Assembly (NCBI RefSeq): GCF_028748105.1
Contig: NZ_CP118168.1
Coordinates: 124,001 to 188,000 of the forward strand
DNA from: Entomospira nematocerorum
GTDB lineage: Bacteria > Spirochaetota > Spirochaetia > WRBN01
Direction of reading: 5' to 3'
Length of the DNA: 64,000 bases
Part shown: positions 1 through 9,367 of the stretch, piece after piece
Position numbering within the stretch: position 1 is the stretch's first letter
Layout: each line of letters opens with the position of its first letter
Notes under the pieces: model-generated
Databases searched by the model: none
Told to the model about the DNA's origin: nothing
Seen by the model: the letters and a program-made list of their open reading frames with translations, nothing else
Made by a program: the position numbers and the translations under genes

Positions 1-1
1 G

Positions 2-2479
2 ATGATGGGTCTTAATCTTACCAAGAGTGCAAAAGTAACATCACGTGGTAATGTTGGGCAAATTACACTTTCTACTCCCTCAGTGGTTTATGCCCATGAT
101 GGACAACTGGTTACAGAATTTTTTGGAAGTGAACGCCGTGAGCTCATTAGCTATACAGATCTTCCACGCACAACTATTCACGCAGCTCTTATTCGTGAGG
201 ATAAAGATTTTTTCGAACATCATGGTTATAGTGTTGCGGGCACACTTCGTGCAGCCATCGGTAGTATTGTAGCAAAAATTTTTAAAAAAGGTCGTGTTAC
301 AGGTGGATCGACACTAACACAACAATTGTCTGGACACATTTATGCAAATCGTGGTCAAGATAGATCCATCAAAAGAAAAGTTCGCGAGCTTTGGTGGGCA
401 ATGCAACTGGAAAAACACTTATCAAAGCAAGAAATTCTTGAGACCTATATGAATAAAATGCCTTTTGGGCACTCTACTTATGGTGTGCAAGCAGCCAGTC
501 GATACTTCTTTGGGCATGGTATCCAAGAAGCTGATGCAGCACAAAGTGTTGCTCTTGTCATTCAATTATCTGCACCCTCATCCGGACGATTCTCTCCACT
601 TAAAAACCCAAACAACCTCGTTCCTCGGCAGCAAGATGTCCTTGAGAGAATGGTTCAACGGCATTTCCTCTCTGCAGAAGAAGCAACGGCTCAGTTTCAA
701 AGATTCTGGAGCGATCATGACTGGTCTCGTGATGGTTCCAGTACAGCTTTCTTTGAACGCCTAGATTTAGCTCCGTACTTCTCCGAATATATTCGTAATG
801 AAGCAAGCAATTATCTCACAGGGAAACGTAATATCTATACGGATGGATACCAGATATATACAACGCTCAACCTTGAACACCAAAATGCGGCACAAGACGA
901 GGTCTATAACGGTCTAGAGCGAGCCTCTGGTATTCTCAATGAATATAGAACGCGTTATTATGATGCAGTTCAGCCAAATATTCCTACAATAGAAGGTTTA
1001 GCCCTCCTATTCAATCTTCCTACGCTGCGACCACAAGAAGGACGTGGTAAGCGCATTTCCATGGATTATATTACTGCTCAAATGATTGATACTCTCGATA
1101 TCACTACCAGTCTCTTTGGGTTACGCAAAGCGCATCAAGTTGCAATTAGTACCTATAATAAAGAAGCTCGTCGACGCAATGCCGGACGTGTTGAAGCGGC
1201 TCTCATAACCGTAGAACAGGAAACAGGATATATCACTGCGTTAATAGGTGGAAGTGGATTTACGCGTAATAATCAAATTAATCGTGCAACCCAAGCTCAA
1301 ATTATGCCCGGATCTGCTTTTAAACCACTGTATTATGCAGAAGCTATCGCAAGTAAGACGCTCACCGCTGCGACTAACCTCGATAACTATCCCAAAACCT
1401 GGATTAATGAAGATGGCACCTACTACCGTCCTGAAAACTATAATTTACAATATAATTTTAAAGGAACACGTCTACGAATTGCTTTAGCTCACTCGTTAAA
1501 TATACCCGCTATCACCGTTCTAGAGCGTATCGGTATTGATGCTGCCATAGCACGTGCAGCACGTATGTTGGGTATCCAAGATCCCATGGAAATCGGGCGT
1601 ACTTTCCCACGTGTTTGGTCAGTAGGACTAGGTATTATTAGCACATCTCCCATGCAAATGGTACGTGCGTTCGCTAGCTTTCCTAATCAAGGGGAGGAGG
1701 TTATTCCTATCGCAATCAAGCGTATCCTCGATAGAGATGGTCGTGTGATTGTTGATGTGGAAGCAGAAATTCGTAGTAATCAACAACGTGCAGGCGATCG
1801 GCAAGTGCTAAATCCACAGGCTGCCTTTATCATGACAAGCATCATGCAAACTTCTGTTACTGATGGAACACTCTATTCTGCATATAGAAACTTCGGAACA
1901 ACCATTAATCAACCCATCGCTGGTAAAACTGGTACCACACAAAACTGGAGTGATGCCTGGGCAATTGCCTTTACTCCCTACTATACGACTGCCGTTTGGT
2001 ATGGCTTTGACAAGGGTGGATATACCCTAAGTATTCGTAATGAAGCCAGCTCCTCTGCTGCACCTGTACTCATGAAGTATTTAACAAAAATTCATAAAGA
2101 GCTACCAAGACGTGAATTTATTCGTCCGGCTGGAATTATAGAAATGTATATTACTCCAGATGGTGAGCGATTCACACCATTAGCTGAAGAGCATGGTGTA
2201 CGCTCCATTAAGGAATATTTTATTGCTGGAACCTATCCAGAAGAAAGCTATGATGATAATGCTGATCAACGTGGTGCACGTAATGTTAATATTTTAATAG
2301 AAATTAGTGATGCGCTCTCCTCTGGTGAAAGAGAGGGTAATCTCACATCTAGCCTAAGTGATGATAAAGATTCTGATCCATTTACAATCATTCCACCAAA
2401 TCTTGATCTAACCCTTGATGGTGATACGGGAGGTATTTATGAAAACCCCGCTGATCCTGGTGATTTTGGGCTTTTATAG
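2..2479 (+). CDS. mrcA: Class A penicillin-binding protein (PBP1A type), 5' partial
   Basis: Bifunctional peptidoglycan synthase: it polymerises lipid II and cross-links the stem peptides on the outer face of the inner membrane. The 825 residues visible begin beyond the expected cytoplasmic tail and membrane anchor, so the true start lies upstream of the window. The glycosyltransferase (GT51) domain shows EDKDFFEHHG with the catalytic Glu near residue 66, GGSTLTQQL near 101-109, and a motif-3 segment ending EILETYMNKMPFG. The transpeptidase domain shows PGSAFKP (active Ser near 438), SLN near 499 and GKTGTTQNWSDAW near 640. The C-terminal 80 residues are acidic, Ser/Asp-rich and probably disordered. 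The 3' end overlaps the next gene (lptC) by 41 bp, which suggests co-transcription. Confidence 0.95.
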   Translation: MMGLNLTKSAKVTSRGNVGQITLSTPSVVYAHDGQLVTEFFGSERRELISYTDLPRTTIHAALIREDKDFFEHHGYSVAGTLRAAIGSIVAKIFKKGRVTGGSTLTQQLSGHIYANRGQDRSIKRKVRELWWAMQLEKHLSKQEILETYMNKMPFGHSTYGVQAASRYFFGHGIQEADAAQSVALVIQLSAPSSGRFSPLKNPNNLVPRQQDVLERMVQRHFLSAEEATAQFQRFWSDHDWSRDGSSTAFFERLDLAPYFSEYIRNEASNYLTGKRNIYTDGYQIYTTLNLEHQNAAQDEVYNGLERASGILNEYRTRYYDAVQPNIPTIEGLALLFNLPTLRPQEGRGKRISMDYITAQMIDTLDITTSLFGLRKAHQVAISTYNKEARRRNAGRVEAALITVEQETGYITALIGGSGFTRNNQINRATQAQIMPGSAFKPLYYAEAIASKTLTAATNLDNYPKTWINEDGTYYRPENYNLQYNFKGTRLRIALAHSLNIPAITVLERIGIDAAIARAARMLGIQDPMEIGRTFPRVWSVGLGIISTSPMQMVRAFASFPNQGEEVIPIAIKRILDRDGRVIVDVEAEIRSNQQRAGDRQVLNPQAAFIMTSIMQTSVTDGTLYSAYRNFGTTINQPIAGKTGTTQNWSDAWAIAFTPYYTTAVWYGFDKGGYTLSIRNEASSSAAPVLMKYLTKIHKELPRREFIRPAGIIEMYITPDGERFTPLAEEHGVRSIKEYFIAGTYPEESYDDNADQRGARNVNILIEISDALSSGEREGNLTSSLSDDKDSDPFTIIPPNLDLTLDGDTGGIYENPADPGDFGLL

Positions 2480-2921
2480 TGTAACTCTAAGTGGGTGCCT
2501 TTCATCAGAGGTATCCACCCCACCAGCATCCTTAACAAATCTAAGCCTGACCTCCTACACGGAAAATGAGGTCATACAAACCTGGGAAATCGGCTCGCTC
2601 ATACGCATACACTCAGATGTTGTCTTGGAGGAAGTTTTCTTTCATGACGTAGACACTATGACTTTAGATGCAGCACATCTACAGATCTTTTTGGAGAGTA
2701 AGCAATGGTACGGGCAAGGCGTTCACTTACAAATAATAAATTCATCCAACATCTCTGTTGAATCAGACTACTTCACCTATGATGATACAACAAAACTTGC
2801 AACCTTCTCCGATCGAGTACTATTAATCGATGAAACTATGCATATTGAGGCGACTTCACTGGAGTACAATAGTTTAAGTAATACCATGCTGCTTACGGAT
2901 TCAGGAGGAATTGCATCATGA
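2439..2921 (+). CDS. lptC: LptC-like lipoprotein of the lipid/LPS export system
   Basis: A 160-residue protein with a lipoprotein signal peptide (about 18 residues, lipobox LSGC, Cys at 20). I chose ATG 2439 because GGGAGG lies 5 bp upstream; in-frame TTG/ATG/GTG codons at 2415-2421 have no such site. The body reads as repeating beta-strand segments around residues 60-150, typical of the LptC/LptA/OstA beta-jellyroll. It lies upstream of lptA and lptB in the usual order, and its stop overlaps the lptA start (ATGA). The fold and context give the call; the sequence is divergent and no catalytic motif is expected. The role would be passing lipid from the inner-membrane Lpt transporter to periplasmic LptA. 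Anchoring by lipid rather than by a transmembrane helix is unusual for LptC. Confidence 0.7.
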   Translation: MKTPLILVILGFYSVTLSGCLSSEVSTPPASLTNLSLTSYTENEVIQTWEIGSLIRIHSDVVLEEVFFHDVDTMTLDAAHLQIFLESKQWYGQGVHLQIINSSNISVESDYFTYDDTTKLATFSDRVLLIDETMHIEATSLEYNSLSNTMLLTDSGGIAS

Positions 2922-3544
2922 TGAAAATAGCTCTACGACTATTGTTTTTATGTATGCTTCCTCTTCAACTTTCAGGAAGTGAAGAAATTACATTTTATGC
3001 AAAAAAAATGCAAATATCCCATAGTGGAGAGCATCTCTCTCTACAAGGAGAAGTTCTACTGCGTATGCAATCCTTTACATTATATGCACAAAATGTACAA
3101 ATTCAAGGAAGAGATCAGCGTACACTACAAGCTCAAACGGATGTAAAAATCCTACGAAATACTAATGAACTACAAGAGCTATTAACACAAAATCTACATT
3201 ATTCAGAAATTAGTACGGAACTACATGCATGGGGGGAGGTTCTCTTTACTGATACTAATGAAGAAATTAGTATCGAAGCATCATCCTTACGTTTCAATGA
3301 ATCCAATAGTACATGGCGTTTTGAAGGTAATGTAAATCTTCAAGGAAAAGATTTTCACACACAATCATTTATTGCTATTTACTATGAACAGACAAAACAA
3401 TTGGAACTACACGGTCAAGTCAGGTTATCATATCAGAAGCAACTCTTTGAAGCAGAACAAATTTTATTCAATATTGAGACAAAAAATCTCACAATGGAGC
3501 ATATTCATCGTGGAACAATTAATACAGCCAGAACCTCGCCTTAA
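2918..3544 (+). CDS. lptA: LptA/OstA-like periplasmic lipid-bridge protein
   Basis: A 208-residue exported protein with a short signal peptide (hydrophobic residues 4-18, likely cleaved near LSG-SEE). The mature part is a series of short amphipathic strands of the form 'ysGe.l.LqGeV.l...', as in the OstA/LptA family, whose members polymerise into a beta-jellyroll bridge carrying LPS across the periplasm. AGGAGG lies 9 bp before ATG 2918, and ATGA overlaps the lptC stop. Its 3' end contains the lptB start, so lptC-lptA-lptB are translationally coupled. The family is clear from pattern and context; the cargo is not visible and may be a glycolipid other than classical LPS. Confidence 0.75.
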   Translation: MMKIALRLLFLCMLPLQLSGSEEITFYAKKMQISHSGEHLSLQGEVLLRMQSFTLYAQNVQIQGRDQRTLQAQTDVKILRNTNELQELLTQNLHYSEISTELHAWGEVLFTDTNEEISIEASSLRFNESNSTWRFEGNVNLQGKDFHTQSFIAIYYEQTKQLELHGQVRLSYQKQLFEAEQILFNIETKNLTMEHIHRGTINTARTSP

Positions 3545-4247
3545 GGTTCAAAGTCTTGTCAAATTCTATAAAAGCTATTTAGCTGTTGACAATATTTCCT
3601 TTGAGTTATATCCGGGTGAAATTGTCGGACTTCTAGGAACCAATGGAGCCGGTAAAAGTTCTATCTTCAAGATGATTACGGGATTTTTACCATGGCATTC
3701 TGGCAAAATCTTGCTTGATGATATACCGCTTCCTCCTCATTCTCCAGAAATTCGAGCAAGACGAAAACTTGCCTACATGACACAGGAACCATCTATATTC
3801 AGACGCATGAGTGTTGAGAATAATTTATTATCTTCTATAGAAATGTTGTATCCTCGAAAAGATGAATCCATGCAACAGTTACATAAACTTACAGAAGAAT
3901 TTAACCTGAAGCTACTCTTAAAACAGCCAGCAAGTACTCTCTCAGGTGGTGAAAGACGGAGATTAGAACTTGCACGTGCGTTAGCTATAGAGCCAAAAGT
4001 GCTTCTTCTAGATGAGCCCTTTGCCGGAGTTGATCTGAAGTATACACAAGAGCTTGCATCCTTGATTACGCCATTGCGGGAGCGAGGACTTGCTATTCTT
4101 ATTACTGATCACAATGCCAAAGAAATTCTTAATATAGCAGATCGTATTCTACTAGTTCATCAAGGTCGTTTGGTTGCCGAATCCGCAAGTAGTGATATCC
4201 TACATCACCCACAAGCACACCTCTATTTTAGTAACATTTATCACTAG
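3510..4247 (+). CDS. lptB: LPS/lipid export ABC transporter ATPase LptB
   Basis: A 245-residue ABC ATPase that powers lipid extraction from the inner membrane through LptFG (not in the window). It shows Walker A GTNGAGKSS, the signature LSGGERRRLELARAL, Walker B VLLLDEPFAGVD and H-loop ITDHN. The open frame extends back to 3372, but that stretch is out-of-frame lptA sequence. A GTG at 3510, with GGAG 10 bp upstream, gives the usual LptB length and N-terminus, overlapping lptA by 35 bp. LptB was chosen over a generic LivF-like ATPase because of its length and the adjacent LptC/LptA. Confidence 0.88.
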   Translation: MEQLIQPEPRLKVQSLVKFYKSYLAVDNISFELYPGEIVGLLGTNGAGKSSIFKMITGFLPWHSGKILLDDIPLPPHSPEIRARRKLAYMTQEPSIFRRMSVENNLLSSIEMLYPRKDESMQQLHKLTEEFNLKLLLKQPASTLSGGERRRLELARALAIEPKVLLLDEPFAGVDLKYTQELASLITPLRERGLAILITDHNAKEILNIADRILLVHQGRLVAESASSDILHHPQAHLYFSNIYH

Positions 4248-4251
4248 AGAC

Positions 4252-4280
4252 TAGACAAAACCTATCAATTACGTTATACT
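4252..4280 (+). promoter_or_regulatory. Sigma-70-type promoter of cheY
   Basis: TAGACA (4252-4257), 17-bp spacer, TATACT (4275-4280). It would give an mRNA leader of about 50 nt carrying the GGAG ribosome site before cheY. Confidence 0.65.
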
Positions 4281-4338
4281 AAAAGCCAGACGTATCCCAC
4301 AAAAATGTTAATGGGATTCTATGTGAAGGAGAGTTGTT

Positions 4339-4749
4339 ATGAGTTCTACGCAACACACAGCACCAGGCATTAGCCCTAGCGGAGCACCTTATCGGGTTCT
4401 TGTTGTAGATGACTCTGTTTTTGTGCAGAAACAGCTAAAACAAATTTTAACATCAGAACTTTTTGAAGTTGTTGATGTGGCAAATGATGGATTAGAAGGT
4501 GTCAATAAATATAAGGCTATTAACCCACCCGTTGATCTTGTTACAATGGATATTACTATGCCTAATATGGACGGAATTACCGCGCTAAAGGCGATTCTTG
4601 AGCATGATCCAAATGCTCGCGTGATTATGATCAGTGCTATTGGTCGTGAAGATCTCGTTAAACAGGCTCTTATCGCTGGGGCTAAAAACTACATGGTAAA
4701 GCCACTAGATAGAAAAAAAGTTATTGAACGTATCTCGAACATTTTCTAA
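4339..4749 (+). CDS. cheY: Chemotaxis response regulator CheY
   Basis: A 136-residue stand-alone receiver domain. Asp24/Asp25 form the acidic pocket, Asp71 (in TMDITMP) is the phosphorylation site, Ser99 is the switch hydroxyl, and Lys121 (in VKPLD) is the invariant Lys. In spirochaetes, phospho-CheY binds the flagellar switch (FliM/FliY) to control reversals. There is no output domain, and a 16-residue Ser/Thr/Pro-rich N-terminal extension precedes the fold. GAAGGAGAG lies just upstream of ATG 4339. The gene is monocistronic: it has its own promoter and is followed by a strong terminator. No cheA/cheX is adjacent, so the chemotaxis role comes from family resemblance; another single-domain regulator is possible. 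Confidence 0.85.
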   Translation: MSSTQHTAPGISPSGAPYRVLVVDDSVFVQKQLKQILTSELFEVVDVANDGLEGVNKYKAINPPVDLVTMDITMPNMDGITALKAILEHDPNARVIMISAIGREDLVKQALIAGAKNYMVKPLDRKKVIERISNIF

Positions 4750-4772
4750 AGTTCGTATTTTGCAATTGCACA

Positions 4773-4804
4773 AAAGACTGGTAACACAATATGTACCAGT
4801 CTTT
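4773..4804. terminator. Bidirectional terminator between cheY and recC
   Basis: An 11-bp perfect stem AAAGACTGGTA/TACCAGTCTTT with a 10-nt loop, followed by ATTTTTT on the plus strand. It can serve both converging genes. Confidence 0.85.
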
Positions 4805-4809
4805 ATTTT

Positions 4810-7800
4810 TTAGAATATAGATATAAACTTATCCCATAAAAATTCCATCATTGTTTCTTCCTCTTCTTTTAATTCATTCGCTAAAAAAGTCTCTATATCA
4901 ATACCAAGTAGCTGTAATTGAGGTTCTATTCCTTTCACGATTTTATCTTTGATATCCTCTTTATTACGAATTTTATAGTAGCTCTTTGTTATGGTTCCAT
5001 CTGTACTACCCTTTTCCTGTAAATCCAACCACATAGAAGTTGTCATCCAAAGTGGATGTTCTATATTGTGGTAGTAATACTTCAATAATAGACATATATC
5101 TTCTCTTGATAAGAATGTATCTGGTATATATCGATAAATTGTACATTCTACATCCTTCCACTCTTTTTCTAAGAATTGGGCAACACTTCCATGTAGCCGT
5201 TCACCACATTCATCAAGTGCCAGTAAGCTATTAAGTAGATACCAACTAATCACCTGCTCCATTTGATAACCAAGAGATACTTTTGTAGTCTTTTGTTCTG
5301 TAATCTTATGATAGTCGACGATAGCATGATGATAGCAACTCTTTTTTTGCGTATTACAATATAGACTACCAAATGTTCCGTATAACTCCACAGAGTTATT
5401 GGGTATATCATCAAAAGAAGAGAGATCAACCGTGAAGGACCATCGCTTTGATGTCTGCTCTCCTAGCTCCGTAGTCCATTGTTCCTTCTCAAGTGACGCA
5501 ATAAGAGCACTCCCAAATTGTTGGTAGTACTCATAGTGACCCTCTAGAGAGTAGCTACTCTCCACAACATCACCACGCGTAATAGCATCACTCCAGACAT
5601 GATCTAAAATAGAAGGCGTTTTTACTGTAGATTGCTGTCCGATTGCCTGCTTCATTACGCGCTGTAATAACTTCTTAGCTGTTTTTTTTTGCAAAACGTA
5701 GATCTCATCATCAGCCACTTCCCGCACATCATCAAAATCATTTCGACCCAGATGATACTGTAATGATGCCGTCAAGGGATTCATAATAAATTTGGCTAAC
5801 GCTTTAATATCAATAGAAGAATACTCCGGTTTGTAACTTGAAAAATCTAAATTTACAATATTTTTCTGTTGTACACAATCATAGTAAGCTTGGGCATAGA
5901 GAAGCGATAATCTGTGATAGCTATAATGAGAGCCACTCTCCCCTTGAAACAGCGAAGCATGAAAGGAATGAAGCGGATACATTACAGATAGTTCCTCAGA
6001 ACCCAAACCGAATCCTTGCGGATTCTCTACTTCTAACTTAGCTTGATGAAACAGATCGACCACAACAGAGCTAAGTTCAATTCTCTCTCCAGTACGTCGA
6101 TCACTAGCCTGATAAAATATTAGTACACGCTCTTGTGCTAATAATACTGTCTCTAAAAAGCTCGCTCTTTCATTATTTGATCTCTTCATGATAAAGGCTT
6201 TTTCGAAATACTCACTTAAGCTATATCCACTAGTCATATCCTGCTCACGAGAGGGATAGTTATTTTCACTCATACCCAGAAAAATCATATAACGGTATGG
6301 AACAACTCGTAGTGCAGAAACCGGTGCACACAAAATGCCACCACTCTGTCCACTTCGATCATAGATATTTCTCTCAAGTTCACGATTCATAGCCTCTTTA
6401 AGTAACTCAATGATAACAGAAAAAGGAAGTTTGCCACCATCCTTAAAATAGGAAAGATTCCCTACTGTCGTGGCAATCTCACTTAGCGATCGAAATAACT
6501 TAATATTACCATTCCGTGCATCGGTATCGGGGAGAAACTGAGCTAAAGCCGGTTCTAACTCGCCAATCCACTCCTCCAGTGTATACTGTGAGTGTGTCAT
6601 ATGATAAAGCGTATAATACAGTGTATGAATAAAATGAATTAACTTACCAATACACTGTGCTTCCTCAAAGGAAAAACTTCGTTCTTCAACCGACGACTCC
6701 TCCATATAGATATACACCTGTAAATAGCTTGTAAATGCTTTTAACCATGTAAATACGTCACTTGCGTCACTAGCTACTTCTTCGGAGTAAAACTGAATTT
6801 CTTCCTCTCGCTGCTGGGCATTGAAGCCCCAAGCAACTTGGTGTTCATCACAGAAATGGAGCCAAACCTCTTTTTCACTATCATCTAGCTCTATACGCTC
6901 CAATATCAAGGGATTTCGTAATAAATCAAAAATTTGAGACCGCTTAAAGCGTGTACCAACTAGTGATAAAATTTCTGTAATCAATTGGTAAGAAAGAGGT
7001 AAATGTGCACTTGCCAATATCTCATCAAATTGTAAGGGAATACGAATCTCTTGATGTGCTGATGTAAATAAAAACTGTAAATATGGTGAATATACAACGG
7101 GATCACTCATAACAATACATATGTCTTCTAACATTACCCCAGCATTATTTTGCAATATCGCAAGTATCTGATCTTTCGCAATTTCAACCTCTCTCATGGG
7201 TTCAGCACAACCAAAGATTTGAATTGACTTTTGATTATCAATATCAATCGTATTAGTCATATCGTGAAAGGTAATGCCTTGCTGTATCTGTGACAGGGTA
7301 CTCTCGCCCTTTCTCGGCTCTAGCCAAACATGATAGAATAACTTCTCCGCATCTAAGAAATCTTTATACTCAAGAAGTGCTCCTGCATACTGTCGATCAA
7401 AGATACTCTCTTCATAACTCTTGTCAAAGATATTCACTGAACTATAAGCTAGAATATAGAGATCCACATAATTGGAGAGATGGGTAAAAAATTGATGGTG
7501 AAGATTATTTAAAAAAGGTGTTCCGACAATAATTATTTTTCGTAAATCGCCCTTATAGGGTAGCTTATTTTCTAAAACATAACGAATAACATCACTTGCC
7601 AATGTAAATGGGGCATCCGGTCCTCCCAATAGATCAAACCACATGCGATATTGCCAATGTTCATTATGATCATGCTGTTTATACAGTTTTCCCGCTCGCC
7701 AGCTACTAATTAAGTCTTGGTAGCGACTTGAATACTCTTCAAGTAACGTAGTTAATGTTGCCGCTAATGCGAATAATCGTGTATCCCGTAGATGTGAACC

Positions 7801-8235
7801 TTTATGACCACTGATATGATGCACTACAACATAATCAATAATACTTTGAAAATCGGGATCGTTTTCAAGTATGCGTTCTTCAAGATATTTATAGATGATG
7901 AGTCTCAAATCATCGACAAAGAGAACTTGTCTCTTGCCTGATACATCATGACGAGTAAATTGAAAGAGATCTTCAATCCCTTCAATATTCTGTAATAGTT
8001 GGCGAATTGCCTGATCAGATAATTGACATTGATTTATTGTAAAGGGTGCGATTCCAAAAGTTTTTGCAGATGTACGAACCAGCCATTCTTTTATTTGTTT
8101 GTTTTGAGTGATAACAAGAAGATCCTCGACAAAAAGCGAGCGACTAAACCAGATATGGTGGGGATCAAACACCTCTTTAAATGAAGATGTAAAAATTTGT
8201 GATAACTGATTAATAAAAAGAATATGACAGGCCAT
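4810..8235 (-). CDS. recC: Exodeoxyribonuclease V gamma subunit RecC
   Basis: RecC is the Chi-recognising, inactive-helicase subunit of RecBCD, which processes double-strand ends. The protein (about 1141 residues) shows the RecC N-terminal pattern (FSRSLFVEDLLVITQN then IKEWLV near residues 28-53, matching 'VQS.gM.rWL') and the later conserved block MIFLGMSENNYPSRE. The frame is open back to 8355, overlapping the methylase, but start ATG 8235 is preferred. The residues after it align with the RecC start, and a promoter TTGTTA-17-TATAAT ends exactly 7 bp before it. The mRNA would then be leaderless, in line with the absence of a ribosome site. recB and recD are not in the window. It is divergent from the restriction-modification genes. 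Confidence 0.85.
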   Translation of the reverse strand: MACHILFINQLSQIFTSSFKEVFDPHHIWFSRSLFVEDLLVITQNKQIKEWLVRTSAKTFGIAPFTINQCQLSDQAIRQLLQNIEGIEDLFQFTRHDVSGKRQVLFVDDLRLIIYKYLEERILENDPDFQSIIDYVVVHHISGHKGSHLRDTRLFALAATLTTLLEEYSSRYQDLISSWRAGKLYKQHDHNEHWQYRMWFDLLGGPDAPFTLASDVIRYVLENKLPYKGDLRKIIIVGTPFLNNLHHQFFTHLSNYVDLYILAYSSVNIFDKSYEESIFDRQYAGALLEYKDFLDAEKLFYHVWLEPRKGESTLSQIQQGITFHDMTNTIDIDNQKSIQIFGCAEPMREVEIAKDQILAILQNNAGVMLEDICIVMSDPVVYSPYLQFLFTSAHQEIRIPLQFDEILASAHLPLSYQLITEILSLVGTRFKRSQIFDLLRNPLILERIELDDSEKEVWLHFCDEHQVAWGFNAQQREEEIQFYSEEVASDASDVFTWLKAFTSYLQVYIYMEESSVEERSFSFEEAQCIGKLIHFIHTLYYTLYHMTHSQYTLEEWIGELEPALAQFLPDTDARNGNIKLFRSLSEIATTVGNLSYFKDGGKLPFSVIIELLKEAMNRELERNIYDRSGQSGGILCAPVSALRVVPYRYMIFLGMSENNYPSREQDMTSGYSLSEYFEKAFIMKRSNNERASFLETVLLAQERVLIFYQASDRRTGERIELSSVVVDLFHQAKLEVENPQGFGLGSEELSVMYPLHSFHASLFQGESGSHYSYHRLSLLYAQAYYDCVQQKNIVNLDFSSYKPEYSSIDIKALAKFIMNPLTASLQYHLGRNDFDDVREVADDEIYVLQKKTAKKLLQRVMKQAIGQQSTVKTPSILDHVWSDAITRGDVVESSYSLEGHYEYYQQFGSALIASLEKEQWTTELGEQTSKRWSFTVDLSSFDDIPNNSVELYGTFGSLYCNTQKKSCYHHAIVDYHKITEQKTTKVSLGYQMEQVISWYLLNSLLALDECGERLHGSVAQFLEKEWKDVECTIYRYIPDTFLSREDICLLLKYYYHNIEHPLWMTTSMWLDLQEKGSTDGTITKSYYKIRNKEDIKDKIVKGIEPQLQLLGIDIETFLANELKEEEETMMEFLWDKFISIF

Positions 8236-8242
8236 ACTGATC

Positions 8243-8271
8243 ATTATATCAAGAAATACGTATCTTAACAA
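8243..8271 (-). promoter_or_regulatory. Promoter of recC (predicted leaderless)
   Basis: On the minus strand: TTGTTA (8266-8271), 17-bp spacer, TATAAT (8243-8248), then 7 bp to ATG at 8235. Transcription would start at or next to the A of the ATG. Confidence 0.7.
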
Positions 8272-8290
8272 GCGTATAGCATTCATTACG

Positions 8291-8319
8291 TTGACAAAAG
8301 GAGAAAATCGATCTACTAT
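8291..8319 (+). promoter_or_regulatory. Promoter of the restriction-modification operon
   Basis: TTGACA (8291-8296), 17-bp spacer, TACTAT (8314-8319). The start would be near 8326, giving a leader of about 19 nt without a clear ribosome site before the methylase ATG. Its -35 box lies about 20 bp from the divergent recC -35 box. Confidence 0.7.
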
Positions 8320-8344
8320 TAGAGACAAAATTAACGTCATCTGA

Positions 8345-9367
8345 ATGGAACACATTGTGCAAAAACGTTATCAATCAATAGAACTCTTCGCAGGAGCTGG
8401 AGGGTTAGCTTTGGGTCTGGAGCAAGCTGGATTTAAACATCGTTTACTTATTGAATATGACAAGTGGGCTGCTCACACGTTACGTCACAATCGACCAAAA
8501 TGGGCTGTCTTAGAAACCGACATTACTACCCTTAATTACTCTACTCTCTCGTCACATCAATCAGTTGATCTCCTCTCCGGAGGTTACCCGTGCCAAGCCT
8601 TTTCATATGCAGGAAAAAAGCTGGGATTGAGTGACACACGCGGAACATTATTCTATAGTTATGCAAAAGTATTAGAAATTATTAAACCAAAAATATTTTT
8701 AGCCGAAAATGTACGTGGACTCTTAAGTCATGACAAAGGACGTACCTTAGCAACCATGATAACACTCTTTAGCCAAGTTGGGTATAAAGTTGATTATAAA
8801 ATTCTCAATGCATGGCACTTTGGAAGTGCACAAAAGCGAGAACGGTTGGTTATCGTTGGTGTACGGAATGATCTGCTTAAAACAGCTTCTTACACATTTC
8901 CACAGCCTCTTACAGCACGTAAGACTCTTAGAGATGTCCTACAAAATGTACCTCAAAGCCCATATATTCCTTACTCTGAGAAAAAAGTTCAAGTCTTTCG
9001 CCTTGTTCCACCAGGTGGCTGCTGGCGTGATCTTCCTAGGGATATTGCAGAAGCGTATATGGGGAAATCTTTTCTATCCGAGGGGGGACGCACAGGTATC
9101 GCCCGTCGACTAAGCTGGGATGAACCAGCACTCACTGTCCTCTGTAGTCCTGCCCAGAAACAAACGGAGCGTTGTCATCCAGATGAAACTCGCCCCTTTA
9201 CGGTACGTGAGAACGCTAGAATACAAGATTTTCCTGACAATTGGGAATTTATGGGTTCCATTGCTCAGCAATATAAGCAAATTGGCAATGCAGTGCCTGT
9301 AACACTAGCAAAAGCTATTGGTCTTTCTATAGTAGAATTTTTGGATAAAGTTACCCATGAGCCATAA
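8345..9367 (+). CDS. DNA (cytosine-5-)-methyltransferase of a type II R-M system
   Basis: A 340-residue m5C methylase that protects host DNA from the nuclease encoded immediately downstream. Motifs are in canonical order: I (ELFAGAGGLALGLEQAGF, residues 13-30, SAM binding), IV (GGYPCQAFSYAG, catalytic Cys83), VI (FLAENVRGL), VIII (QKRERLVIVGVR), a target-recognition region near 190-260, IX (RENARIQDFPDNW) and X (QIGNAVPVTLAKAIG). The paired nuclease is of the Eco47II/Sau96I type, so the expected site is GGNCC, with methylation of a cytosine in it; this is inferred from the partner. The 3' end overlaps the nuclease start by 11 bp, coupling their translation. Confidence 0.95.
   Translation: MEHIVQKRYQSIELFAGAGGLALGLEQAGFKHRLLIEYDKWAAHTLRHNRPKWAVLETDITTLNYSTLSSHQSVDLLSGGYPCQAFSYAGKKLGLSDTRGTLFYSYAKVLEIIKPKIFLAENVRGLLSHDKGRTLATMITLFSQVGYKVDYKILNAWHFGSAQKRERLVIVGVRNDLLKTASYTFPQPLTARKTLRDVLQNVPQSPYIPYSEKKVQVFRLVPPGGCWRDLPRDIAEAYMGKSFLSEGGRTGIARRLSWDEPALTVLCSPAQKQTERCHPDETRPFTVRENARIQDFPDNWEFMGSIAQQYKQIGNAVPVTLAKAIGLSIVEFLDKVTHEP

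Noticed and set aside
3372..3509. Longer start for LptB
   Set aside because: It is lptA sequence read out of frame; GTG 3510 has a ribosome site and gives the family length.
5040..5234. Open frames of 60-100 codons on the strand opposite recC, flgE, gyrB, rho and other large genes
   Set aside because: They lack ribosome sites and recognisable domains and lie within confident genes; treated as shadows.
8236..8355. Upstream extension of recC by 40 residues into the methylase start
   Set aside because: It is not RecC-like, it overlaps the divergent gene and both promoters, and a leaderless promoter points to ATG 8235.
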